Positions 26,067 through 42,062 of a stretch of 64,000 nt of DNA are shown one piece after another. The notes under the pieces were generated by a model, which saw only the letters and a list, made by a program, of their open reading frames with translations, had not been told where the DNA came from and did not search any database. Origin of the DNA: Hepsetus odoe. Taxonomy: Eukaryota; Chordata; Actinopteri; Characiformes; Hepsetidae. Location: the NCBI GenBank assembly GCA_017165825.1, contig CM029376.1:20266439-20330438 (forward strand). Reading direction: 5' to 3'. The first letter of the stretch is position 1. Each line of letters starts with the position of its first letter. Both the position numbers and the translations under genes were made by a program.

Positions 26067-29000
26067 CGTACATCTTATCAGTTACCCACTGCTTACCCTA
26101 GACGTAAAGTGTCTCGTTTCTGTTCTGTTTGTTTCCTCCTTTAGTCCGATGGGCAGGACCACCAGTGAGCAGGTGTTATTTAGTTAATGGGTCATTCTCA
26201 GCACAGCAGACAGATATCACGGTAGTGGACGGTTAGTGTGTGGATATGTGTGTTTGTGTGTGCTGCATAGATCACACACAGCAGTGCAGTTGGAGTTCAG
26301 GGTCACTACTGGCTTGGGACCACCAACCAAAAATATACCAAAAGTGTGACGTCTGATGAAGGATTAGAGCTATATGCTTCCTGAAGCTGGTAAAATGAAC
26401 AATGAGTGTAGAAACAGAGTTGGTGTAGTTGTATAATTAGGAAGGCACACATAAAGAGATGTGTTTAAGCACTGCAATTGTCAGCTTTCAGCCATGCAAA
26501 GAACTTTCAAAGAAGCTTTTTTAAGTGTAGAAATCTTTTTTCCCCCCCCAACAATGGCTCCTTTTAAGTGAGATAATCTAAGTTCCTCTTTCCTGTTCAA
26601 TCAACATCCTTATCCATCTTGGAGAAATGCGTTGAAGTAAATCTTCCTTGAGAGCTTCATTCTGGTGCAAGAGAATCAAAGGTGCTAAAAAAGGAAACAT
26701 TCAAATCAATTAAATTGCCTTTTGCAGAAGCAATGTCATCATTTTCTAGAAAGAGCCATTTAAGGATTTGGAAACAGCTTCATTTCCCCTGCAGAAAATG
26801 GAAGAGCTTGGATCTAATTACCACTGAGACAGACACACACACAAACACACACACTGCGCCTTCTCAAAACAGGCCCATCAGGATGCACAGGCTCACCCTT
26901 CATCTGAACAGAGCTGGAAACGGTGCCCTTCCTGTTGACCCTGACAAAACCATTTCTATCAGATATGGAATAACACATAGATGCTTAGAAATTGTATTAA
27001 AAAGAGAATGACAGCTCTGCAACATGATATCACTCACATCAAGGATCCCAGCCTCCAACCCGCAACAGAAACACCAATTAGGAATTCATAAAGTGGAAGA
27101 GGCTGGGGCTCTGGGGGGGAGCAAATGGAGAACATTTTGAATTGAGCTTCAGTGTATGGTTACACTCAAATGCCCTTGAATTTCTCCAAGCCATTTTTCT
27201 CCCATTTCCAGCATGCATACTGGCAGTATCTAAGCACTGGCCTAAATTTCTGTACATTACATAACTCATAAAATCCACAGAATTTTGTATTGCCTCAGCT
27301 TCTATAGAGCTGTATAGGGGCTGTGTTCCCTTTAGGAACGGTATCTGACTGCATCATGGCTGATTTGTAAAGTAGAAACATGGAGACAATAATTATCTTA
27401 TCATGCAGTAACATTCATTGGGCAGAAATGACATGCAATAAAGAAAATAGAAGAGTAGTTTGTATTTGGCTTTAAAAAATGGTTCAGAGCACATAATGCC
27501 TGCTTTGCCACAAATGTACTAACACAGTGGAGAAAGCAGAGAGGCAGAGTTATTATCTTTCCATGAAAATCAGGAAAAAGTGCTCCATTCACTGGAGAGA
27601 AATGGCGTTAAAATGAAATGAGGAAGCTCTGATCTGTAACTTCTTTATAAAGAAGAATAATACATGGGACGGGTGGAATAAACCGTGCAAGTGTGTATGA
27701 AAAAAAAAAAACGAGTCTTTGCCAACCCCCCCTACCAGCACCTGAACAGGAGAAGAGATATGGCTCTTACTAAATTAAATGTAATTGAGGGGAATTCAGT
27801 GGGCGCTCGTAGCTCCCCGTTGGTGTGTAGGAAGTGGGGAAGTGAGACATCCTGGAGCCTGCAGGGCTGAGTCACCAGAGAAAGGGGCGAGGACAGCTGC
27901 CACCAGCCATCCTCCCAGCTCCTCATGTGGACATGGTATGCTCATGCTGACAAAGTCTGTCACCACTGAAGAAGATTAACAACACGGCCGTGTCTAATCT
28001 TGCTCGAGAATCATTCCCCAGTGACCGGGGGCTGCTCCAAGTCCAAGGGCAACAAGGTGGCCCTGTGCCTCCCTCTTGTTTAATACATGGCACGACTCAA
28101 AACCCGCAACTGTTGACCTCAGCATGTAATAACAGGCGACGGCAAGAAGATAGAAGACACACTTCTAATGCCACTTTCCTAATGCCAAGAAAGCCACACA
28201 CCAGCCAGAACGTCTTTCTTTCCCCAGACCACCTGAACAAACCAGCAGACACAGACGTAAATGAAACGCTGTCAAACGATTCCCACATTGGTCTATTTGC
28301 TACTATTACAGAGCCTTTCAAGCAAGCTGTGACTGCTAACATTTATGCATCTCAAAAAGGCCCATTTTCATGAGTCAATAGGGTTCCTAATGCATCAATT
28401 AGGCCTCACCAGGAGATTTAATATAATTGAAGGTACTAAAGAAACAAATGAAGCTCAAAAATGAGCCCATTCTGATGACTGGGCCTTTAATTTTTTCACA
28501 TTTTGCAGCACCGCCTCATGCCGAGAGCTGGCTTTTAGCCCTGTATTCTTATCCATCACTAACGGAGAGCAGTGCATACAAACATCTGCCCTGTTATTCA
28601 GTTATAGCTACTTCCTGTGAACTAATATTTAGTCTGTCGACACAATGAGAAATGTCTGAACTACACCAGGCTTTCCAAGAGAAAGCAGGCCTAAGTATGT
28701 AACGGAGCATTTATCGCGGACTCCAACCAACATTTCAAACGCCGTATTCAAAAACTGTCATATTCAGCCAATAAGAAGTAAACACTTAAGTTAACGGCAA
28801 TGATGACAGTAACCACATCTGCAGCCTTTGAAGCAACATCAAAGTACAATATATGAAAAGGTTTATGAATAAAGATTATTTTACAGTAGTTTACTAGAAC
28901 ATGTAGAACAGATGGCTTCAACCATTTCTGGACCTGGATTTGGTTGTCACTGGTTATGTTGCATTAGGTGGCCAATTATCAACAGCTCGGTTACTACCAG

Positions 29001-29146
29001 TGAAACCCGAATTTGAAATTCTGCAAACGTCCCAGAAACCTAAGTTTCCTCTCATGATCAACATTCCATACATTGTGTAGACATTTAGGTTCACTAGTGG
29101 TTCTGCACTGTAAGTAAAATGGCCGTACATGTTGTGTAGACCTTGT

Positions 29147-29163
29147 GGGGGGGGGGGGGGGGG
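29147..29163. repeat. Homopolymer of 17 G
   Basis: An uninterrupted G run (C on the thoc3 strand), just past the proposed thoc3 polyadenylation site. It could form a G-quadruplex, or its length could be a sequencing or assembly error. Confidence 0.9.
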
Positions 29164-29294
29164 CTTTAAATTGTCATTGAGGGTCAATCATTTTAGTTAA
29201 AAAATGGCTCATTGTCAAATACTCCAACTCGCTCAGTATGCAGCATGCAGCGTAAAAGCAAACTAAACACGATAGTCTGTTAATATTACATTTT

Positions 29295-29300
29295 TTTATT
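29295..29300 (-). terminator. thoc3: Candidate thoc3 polyadenylation signal
   Basis: tttatt on the + strand reads AATAAA on the transcript strand, about 690 bases past the thoc3 stop. It implies a 3' UTR of about 700 nt (29275-29983). A + strand aataaa lies a few bases away, so this AT-rich stretch could also end rightward transcripts. Confidence 0.5.
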
Positions 29301-29983
29301 CAATAAAATACGATACAAAAATGGGCTTATAAGGAAAACAAAACATGGGAATGCCTCCACTGTAGAGAACCAGCCAACGGAACGCTACTGAAGAAATGCT
29401 CCTGTGTGCCCTCTGCTGTCCTTATGCAAAAAAAAAAGGAATAAGCAGTAAAGGACATTGTCAGAGGTCTCACAGTATTCTCTCCACACCGAGTCTCATC
29501 TGCTAAATATCAAGCCTTCCATCAGTTTTGTAAGAGGTGTTGAGACGGTGATCTTTCCTTTCTTGCTGTAATGGGAATCAATGTGCAGTACAGACGTTTG
29601 ATTAAAACAAAGCCCACATTGAAATTTATACTTAGCATAACTGCTGTTTCTCTTTAAACAAACTGTTAACATTTTTACAGCTTTCACAATGAAGAATGCA
29701 AAAATAAGAGCTTAAACTGACAAGTGTTTGTGTTTTCAACTGATGATCCATCACGGAAAAATCTGACAGAGAAAAACCAATCAGCTGTCACCAGAACGTT
29801 ACCAAGTTGGTGCAGTACGGGACTTAGGTACTCGCATCAAAACGTAACTGGGCTTTCAAAAGAAAATGAAGAGACAAAACAGAAAAGGACTCCAGCTGAG
29901 TGACTTGTAGGGACAAAGATCATTTCCAGCATTGAGCGAGCAGTGCACAGGGAGATTTATGAACAAACTACAGTACATCTCCA

Positions 29984-34061
<4,078 letters not shown>

Positions 34062-34170
34062 GCTCGCGCTTTCCGCTCTTTTTCTGCGCGCGTGTGTGAA
34101 CGCCGCTCTTTCTCGGGGCGCCCCTGCAGGACGGGAGCGGTATTACACCGCCACTCTCAAATCTCGGGGA
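34062..34170 (-). promoter_or_regulatory. thoc3: GC-rich thoc3 promoter region
   Basis: Directly upstream of the thoc3 start the sequence becomes CpG- and GC-rich (gcgcgcgtgtg, tctcggggcgcccctgcagg), in contrast to the AT-rich flanks. No TATA box is seen. Confidence 0.5.
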
Positions 34171-34458
34171 AAACTGTTTTTACTCACTTATTTTAATACA
34201 CCGCGTTGCTGAATAATGTAAACACCATTAATGTGTATTTTCTGAACGGCATTGTAGAATAAACAGACTGAAAATAGGTTTAAAATCTGTCCAGCTAAAG
34301 TGTGCACTGCTCTGTACACTAGACTGTGGAGTTTAGTGAATAAAGTGAATATCTAAATCTGCCCATTTTAGAAACTTAAAATGAATGTGAAGTGCCCAGA
34401 AAACGGCCTTAAAGTGCTACAAATTAACTTCTGCCTTAAGCCACCCCTCACTTTACAT

Positions 34459-34743
34459 TTATCTTAGAAAGTGAGACAACATCGGTGTATCGTTACCTTC
34501 TTTCGGCCGATCCTGTTTGCAGTCACCACAGCAGATCATCATCCATTTCTTCAGGTCCTCTGCATCTTCCTCCTGCATGTCCTCTCTCACCACGTTCATA
34601 AACCTCCTCTTTGGTCTTCCTCTTGTGTTCTTTCCTGGCAGCTCCATCTTCAATATCCTCCTCCAGATATAAACCTCAGCTCTCCTCTGGACATGTCCAA
34701 TCCAGCAACCTTGTTTCTCTAACTTTGTCTCCAAAACCTCCAA
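34459..34743 (-). pseudogene. Non-LTR retrotransposon reverse transcriptase C-terminal remnant
   Basis: A 94-residue open stretch carries the pattern common at the C-terminus of LINE-type ORF2 proteins: GCWIGHVQRR, WRRILKMELPG, RGRPKRRFMNVVREDMQEE and a final CKQDRPKEG. The polymerase domain itself is absent, so this is a 5'-truncated dead copy. A second reading frame just upstream shows it is frameshifted. Confidence 0.7.
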
Positions 34744-35309
34744 TGCAAATGCTCTGAAAACTCTTTTGTATAATTTTTTTATAATACAATATTGTATAAT
34801 ATTGATTTTGTATAATTCTAACCAGCTTTAAAGTGAATATTTGGCCACCCTTATTCTTCAGCACAACCTGAACTCTCTTAGGCAAGGTCATTTCTGTAAG
34901 TTGTCTTCGGGAATCTGTTTTTCTTTCAGCTCGTCTTTGGACGTAGGCCGCCTTTTGTTCAGTTTCCAGTTAAAATGACTGCTCTCTACTTCTGCCTTTG
35001 AAACTGGTCAGGTACGGGGACTGGACTGAAAATGAGAACCAAAAACAAACCAAAAGAAAGAATCTCTTTGGAACCAAAATATGACGGAATGAGGGATGGC
35101 TCAAGAGTTTTGCACAGTACTGCATCACAAAATGTTTTCACATAAACAACTCGTGGCCAAAAAGTTTGAGGGTTTAGATGTGACATGTAATGGATCAGTC
35201 TTGCTGCATTAGCCTTTCAACCAGGGCTGCCAACTCTCACGTGTTGAGCATGAAATATATGCAGTTACAACAGATCTCACAACACACACGTCTTTTCTCA
35301 TGATAGCTG

Positions 35310-35425
35310 CACTGTGACTGGCAACCTGCCCAGTGTGCTTCTCCCCCGTTTGCTTTATGATCACTGGCATAGGCTCCATTAATACCTGCAGCCCTGGTCA
35401 AGATAATCAGCTCAGAAAATTAATC
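35310..35425 (+). mobile_element. Old copy of the GGAT-tailed retroposon end
   Basis: It retains ctggcaacctgcccagtgtg, cataggctcc and ggtcaagataatcagctcag. Diverged. Confidence 0.45.
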
Positions 35426-35542
35426 GGATTAACCTTCTGACTTTTACACAATCTTTCCTACTTGCTTTGCTCCTTTAACTTTTTATTAAAGTTGCAATGT
35501 TAATGTGGTTAGAGAATATGAAAGTGACAACCCTTGTCATTG

Positions 35543-35765
35543 CACAGCAGACAATAAACCACAACGAAATTGGACCTCTGCTTTTAACCCATGCACACTC
35601 AAACACCATGCAGCAGTGGGCAGCTATTGAAAGCACCCAGAGAGCAGTGATGGGGACAGCACCTTGCTCAAGGGTACCTCAGGGCAACCTTTTGGGAAGC
35701 GGTTCGAACCCCCAATCCTCCGAGCATGTGGCTAACGCCCTAACCACTAGGCCACCGCTGCCCAA
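35543..35765 (-). mobile_element. tRNA-derived SINE, near full length
   Basis: On the minus strand it starts gggcagcggtggcctagtgg (box A), has box B gggttcgaacc, and continues into the shared body and 3' end. About 220 bp, between thoc3 and shootin. Confidence 0.8.
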
Positions 35766-35984
35766 CAACATATAAGTTCTTCTGTTACTTTCACCCCAAA
35801 ATGTCAAATAAAAAGCCTGTGGGGTCATCAAACAGCTGAGCCAGACTGTGCAGTCATTTGGGTCCACAAACAGATCTATCAGATTTCAAAAACAACTGGT
35901 GTAGTTTTTACATATTTATTAGTTTAGTTGAAAAGGTGCAGTGCCAGAGAATAACGTGATTCTAAAATAAAAAGGTGCACTCAT

Positions 35985-35990
35985 TTTATT
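35985..35990 (-). terminator. Candidate shootin polyadenylation signal
   Basis: tttatt on the + strand reads AATAAA on the transcript strand, 1.75 kb past the shootin stop at 37737. Another copy near 35915 is possible. The stretch 35990-37736 has no gene and reads like 3' UTR. Confidence 0.35.
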
Positions 35991-37736
35991 GTAGTTTCAA
36001 AACACGCACACACATTTTAAGATCACAACAGTCACATAATGTCCCAACTGGGCCTATAACTCAACCTACAGAGTAAAGCCTGTTCAGCAAGCAGGCGATT
36101 AGGACGTGAAGGGTGTTACAGTAAGGCCAGTAAGCATCTCAAAGGTGCTGACTTAAGTCAGTCTGTTTGTTATAGTTGAACCATCACTTAAATTCTTTCC
36201 CTTAACATTTAAAGTTTAATGTGCCATGTAAATAGGAATTCAGATCTTAGTGCAGTAATAAACCCTTCTATCTTTAAGATCACAAGAGCCAAATTCAGGC
36301 TGATACAGTGTCACTTTTTGAAAGCAGTGATCATCTGCACTACGTTTCGTGGCTCTTGCACACCATTGCAACTAGCAGATGATATTGCATCATTTCAGGA
36401 CTCTATAAAAAAAAAAAAACTCACAGCCTACCTACCTCTACCTCAATTTTACAAATGTGAAACAAAGCAAACATACGATCCTTGAGCAGTAGAATCACTG
36501 CAGTGCAAAAAACTTGGGAAACATAGGTGGAAGACATTGGAGGATAACACGTCACTTCTTTAGGGTGTTCACATTTCTACGATGTTCCGAACCTGTACAA
36601 TTAAGATAGCTAGGAGGTGAGTTTGTCTAGGAGGAGGTAGACTGATTAGACCCTCATCAAACTCCTTCATGCTTATCCAGATCATTCAGAGCACTTGCAT
36701 GGCTTATATTTGCATTTTAGGACAGCTCCTCAAATATAACAGCAAAAGTGCCTTGATGTGCAGTCCTGTTCTCAGACTGGTTCATGTTTGAGTTTTATTT
36801 TGTAAACAATGATCTTAACTGTATAGTTCATTTTTTTAACAAGAAGTTGCAGAGTTGGACATTGTGATGACATCTAGTCTTTTGTCATTGCAATGTTGAA
36901 TATATAGGGTGCTAAATATTGACCTATTATTCTGCAAGCAAGGCCTTTAAGCAATGTTTTAAGGCCTTAATGCCCTTTAGGCACTTTACAGCTAGATGAG
37001 CCTATGGCCAACTTGAGATCTGATGGTAACTGAGCTATGTAAAGGCTTTATTTTATTAAAAGATGTCCTCTAATGTTCTTCTCAAAAGCAAGAGTCAATA
37101 TCATGTGTCAATATCATGGGAAGTTTTTTCATCACTGTATGGAACATATTGTGATAAAGATTATTTAGTCTAATGTTCATGGGGTTATTTTAGGTAATAT
37201 AATTCAGCACTAATGAAAATGTTGGATGACTTAAAGATTGCAGTTGGGAAACATAAGCGTCACTGCAAATGACTGTAACCCACTATAAAATTCATATGTA
37301 GTTACTGAAAAGGAGAAAAGACAAATGATGTTTTGAGATGTCCTTAGTCAAAATCCTTCAGATGTAAAGAGAAAATGATACATCTGCGTGTGAATGTTTC
37401 CTTTGGAAAGATACTGTTAGCAATGCATTTCATATGTTGCATTTTATATCTCAGGAGTTTGTCAAAGTTCATTAAACTTATTCTGGCCAGACCCAGCTTT
37501 CAAGATGTAAATTACATGAGATTAAATGATTTTAAAACTATAATAGAGTGGGTTTCCCTCTTCTCAAGGATGCTTATAAATACAGATTGTTCCTTAAGTG
37601 GATATAAACCCCCAGCCTCAGTTTGAAATCCTAGACTTGAATCTTTCCCAAGTACATGTGCAGAAATTGGAATAAATATACTGAAAAACCAAAACAACAA
37701 TTTGTGCAAATGCTGTCCTGCTAGTGTAGCTTGCTG

Positions 37737-40700
37737 TTAACACTCAGCATCCATGGTGCCATTTGCTTCGTTTTGGCCATCTGCTGAGGAGGTGAGAGCG
37801 GCCTGCAGCTCCTTGTTTTGTGTGGGGTGGCCAATCCCATTGGACTGCTCATTCTTTTCCTGTTCTCCAAGCTTCTGCACTCTGCAACACACCATCAAAC
37901 ATTTCTTAACCATAGCTGCATATGAAATACCCTGACAAGATGAAGTTAGTGTAAAAAGCAAAAGGCTATTCATACAATAACAATACAAACACTTGTGTAG
38001 TTCAGCCAAAAATCAAATATACACAGTTCCCCCTCCCCTTACTTCACATGATTGCAGTCAGACAAGAAAACAACTTTTTTTTTTGTTTTGCACTGGGGCA
38101 ACAATGCAATGTAGATTTAGAGAATAATCTTTTTGCCACAAGACTAATACTGTGCATTTCTCAATTGTCACACACTTGCCTCAAACGTATTTGTTTCCTG
38201 ACACTATGGGCTGATATCGGACACTGATTAAGCCTGTTCTGTGTTGTCAGTGGTGAATCATACAATTTGGATTGTCTTTATTGTGTAGGATTGATTTTAA
38301 CCTGGCCCAAGGAAATGGTCCTATATTATTTACATTTGCATTTACATTTTTCACACAACCAAGTCTAATTTGAGATAACATAGCTCCCAAGAGATTGTGA
38401 CAAGTGTATAGTGAATAGGGCATGCAATTTGCATGACACTAAATGGGTAGATATAGCTCTCTGTTACCTGTAAAACCAAGTATAAATTAACAATGCACTA
38501 TTTAATGAATGTGGAATCAGCCTTACTGATTAAAGGAGCTGTTGGTAACCATTTCAGAGGGTCTTTTCTCAGAGAGGGACCTGTGGACAGCAGCTCTCTG
38601 TTTGGACCCACTGGGCTCTGTGCCTGAGTCTGAGCTCCTGCGGTGCATAGCTGCTTCTTTGCCCGAGTCAGAGCTGCACCTGGAACCAGCCTCACTGCCC
38701 GAGAGGGAGCTGGTGCCCAGTCCATCCGTGTCTTTGCCTGAGTCAGAACTGTGCCGTCCATTCAGGCTATCAGATGAAGAGACCTTACTGATCTGACCAT
38801 CCATCTCATCTGGCGAGCAAAACATGAAAACAAAGAGTTTGTAAAGTAGGTCAGATTGGATGTTAAGCTGCTTGAGAACTAACAATGGAAAACAGCAGAA
38901 AGCTACTAAGCAGGATGGTTAAATCACATGGTGTTCAATGCTTTGGCTCTAGGCTTGATTAAAATTCATTTACAAAGTATAGAAAATGGGTCAGAAAATT
39001 AGCAAACACTTGTCCTGTAATTAAAATAATTGGATTCTAATGTTTATACATGCCTTAAAAGTGTTAGTTTAATGAATCTCAAAGTATTACAAACATACAG
39101 CTTTCATTATTCACAATGATCAACACAAGTTACTATATTTTGCCTCTTAGTGAGTAAAATACACTAGTGGGTAAACCAGAATCCGAACATGCTGAAAATA
39201 CATAAATCTACAACTGCATCATTATATTCATGAAAACAATCTACATCATGCAGTCAAATAAGTACATATCCTCTACAGGGAAACAAACTTAAATATGACT
39301 TTTTCTACATTTTGTTGCACCCCATTTTGTTTTGCATAGGCATGATTTAATGATTTTTTTCACCTCAAGACTCAAGAAGAACAGTAAACATTAATTGTCA
39401 TTTACAGCATGCAGAATTGGTTTCCTGTAGAGGAGGTACATTTATTTTTATCATATAAAACTCATGTTGATTTGTATCTATGTATATAAGCTGAATTATA
39501 ATAAAAACTAAACTAAAAAAAAACAAAAAAACAATTAAGATTATTTCAAATAAGAGGTGCCTTCTGTTAAATACTGTGCGGTGTACTGTGTTTTTCTAAA
39601 ATCATGATTTTCATTGCGCTGACCTGCTACAGCTGGATCACACGCCTGCTTGCGTCTCCTCCTCAGAATCACTTCCAGTTCACTGTCCTTTTTAACAGGT
39701 GCTGTTTCTTGGAATCCACGACTTGGGCTCTTCTTCACTGTGTCCTGAGAGGTCAAACAGAAAACTGATTGAAAAAACATCCTTAGGTGCTTTTATGTGT
39801 TCATGTATTAATTCATTAATATGCCTGAACATAACAAAAACAGTACTATTATCTAAATAAAGGTGAAGAAGAAGGCGTAAATAAAGTCCACCTTTGCATA
39901 AATAGATATTCATTGAATGAAATGCAGTCATTAATCAGGTGAATTACCAAAATGCCTTTGAGCTCCTCCATTGCGCTCTCCTGGTGTTTCTCCTCAGCAG
40001 CTGGAATTTGTGGCTGAACAGAAGAAGAGTACAAATATTATGGCATTGTGATAATTTGTTCAAAAGCTTCCGACAGCTCTCTGACAAGTTCAACTTTTAA
40101 CACTTATTTTTCTATCACTGTTTATTGTTATACTTTAAGGCTACAGAAGAAAGGGATGGAGCAGTATCTGGCACTGAAATAGAGCACAGATGGAAGCTAT
40201 AAAAATCCTGACCATTGGTCTGAGCTATTGATTTGAACTCCTACAGCCCCTGTGAGTCAGTGTCGTCATGGTCAGTCAATCAGTCCCTTTAACACAGTCG
40301 ATTTACTCTCACTCTGCATATGAGATGTTCCCATACAATAATAACTAGACCATTCCCCAGGGGGAATAATCAATAAGCCTTATTTAGCATTTGTCATATA
40401 ATCTCAAGAAAAAACCAGAACCTTAATTTCCTAACTATCTTCCTCGTGCATTGCTCTAAAGCTAAAGCTTGCTTTAATGTGATTCCTTTAATGATAAATA
40501 GCAGGCTTACCTTTGAGCCAAATCTCTGCAGAGGGAAGGATCCGTTCAGCAGGTCACATGTAATGCAGAACAGATAGCACATAAATCATAGGTCAAAGCA
40601 ACGAACAGCATATAATGCTCTGACCCTGAGAAGCCACATTTATAGTAAGAAGTAACAAAACAGTACTGTGTGTAACTTTTATTTAAAATGACAGATTAAG

Positions 40701-42021
40701 GAGCATGAAATTGATGAAATTGCTTGTTTCTTCATATTTTGCAAAAGTATATAACGCTCCGACCTATGCTCTAAAACTCCACTCATGGCTTTACTTCATT
40801 TACATACTAAGCAGTGAGAAGCCCTGTGAATAAGTGTGACATGCTACATAAAACTTAGATAGGCTTTAGGTGCCCCTTTTCTTCTGTGACCATGCTTTTT
40901 TTATTTTTACAAGGTGGGCCCAATACACAGTACACAACCCCGATTTAGTTCAGCAGCCTAGTTAGATATAAACTCCCTCTTAACATCAACATATACTTTT
41001 TGAAAACCTGCATTCAACATCAGAAAAATGTTTAAAGTTTAGTTTAGTTTAGTTTAAAAGACTTGAAACCACACACTGAGCTTCACCTTTGTGTCTTGTC
41101 CCTTCACTGGCCTAAGCACTACTCCATGTTTGATCCTTTCCATCATTTCATTGACAGCTTTCACTTTGACATCATCCACACCTTCATTCACTGCACAGAG
41201 AGAAGCCGGCATTAGTCAGGCAAGGTCAGAACAGAAAGCAGGCAAGAGCAACACTCACATAAAGCCAAAGGCAAAGTCACCTGGAGACTGTTCTAGTTTT
41301 GGGGAGCCTTTTCCACCCTTTGAAGACTTCCTCATTATGGCGATGAGGGAGCTGGTTATACGACGAAAAAGTGAATAATAAGAAAGATGGACAGAATTTG
41401 AGGTTCATATCTACTATCCAACACCAAAACACTGTTGTACGTGCACATTCATTAAATACTGGCACTGATTTTGACCAAAGCCATGAATATAAATATTTAA
41501 TATATTATATAATATAATATCCATATAGTCATTAAAACATTTGCTCAACCTGACAGAGGCTAAGAGTACAGACAAACAGTTGTGCAACGCAAGGATTTGA
41601 TGCAATAAGTGGAGCAGTACCTGAGGGGGTTGCAGCGAGAGGGAGGGGGTGGGGGTGGAGGCGGTGGTGGCGGAGGGGGAGGTGGTGGTGGCTGGGGAGG
41701 TGGTGCTGGGGGAGGTGCAGTCCCAGGAGATGGTCCCAACGCTGAAACACAGCTCTTCTGAGACTCCTCCAGCTCTTTCACTGTGGAAACACATTGGATA
41801 TTACTGCAGTCATAGTGCACCCTGGCTGGTTTGTAGCCCCTTCAAGCTAGAGACATTTACCAGACTTTTGGTGGGTCCAGCTCATCCAGACTCTTGGCTA
41901 GATTTGCACAGGATGCTCTTACAAGTTCCAAGTTATAGCCAGAGGCATTTTTATTGGGAATCAGGAGCTGATATCCAAACAAAAGGTTTCACTCAAATTT
42001 AAAATTGGGTTTAAAGGGAAG

Positions 42022-42062
<41 letters not shown>

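Larger units (their letters stand above)
24201..29275. other. Intergenic gap between convergent cplx2 and thoc3
   Basis: No coding exon is recognised. It contains two retroposon tails, an AT/poly-T tract, a G17 run, and stretches of moderate-complexity sequence (26690-28560) that read like conserved non-coding DNA. Confidence 0.5.

Noticed and set aside
27990..28373. 127-codon frame between cplx2 and thoc3
   Set aside because: No recognisable domain, and it sits in a stretch that looks like conserved non-coding DNA. Kept only as a note in that finding.
34860..35130. Possible further transposon debris (agttttgcacagtactgc and similar)
   Set aside because: It resembles fish repeat fragments, but no termini, frame or family could be supported.
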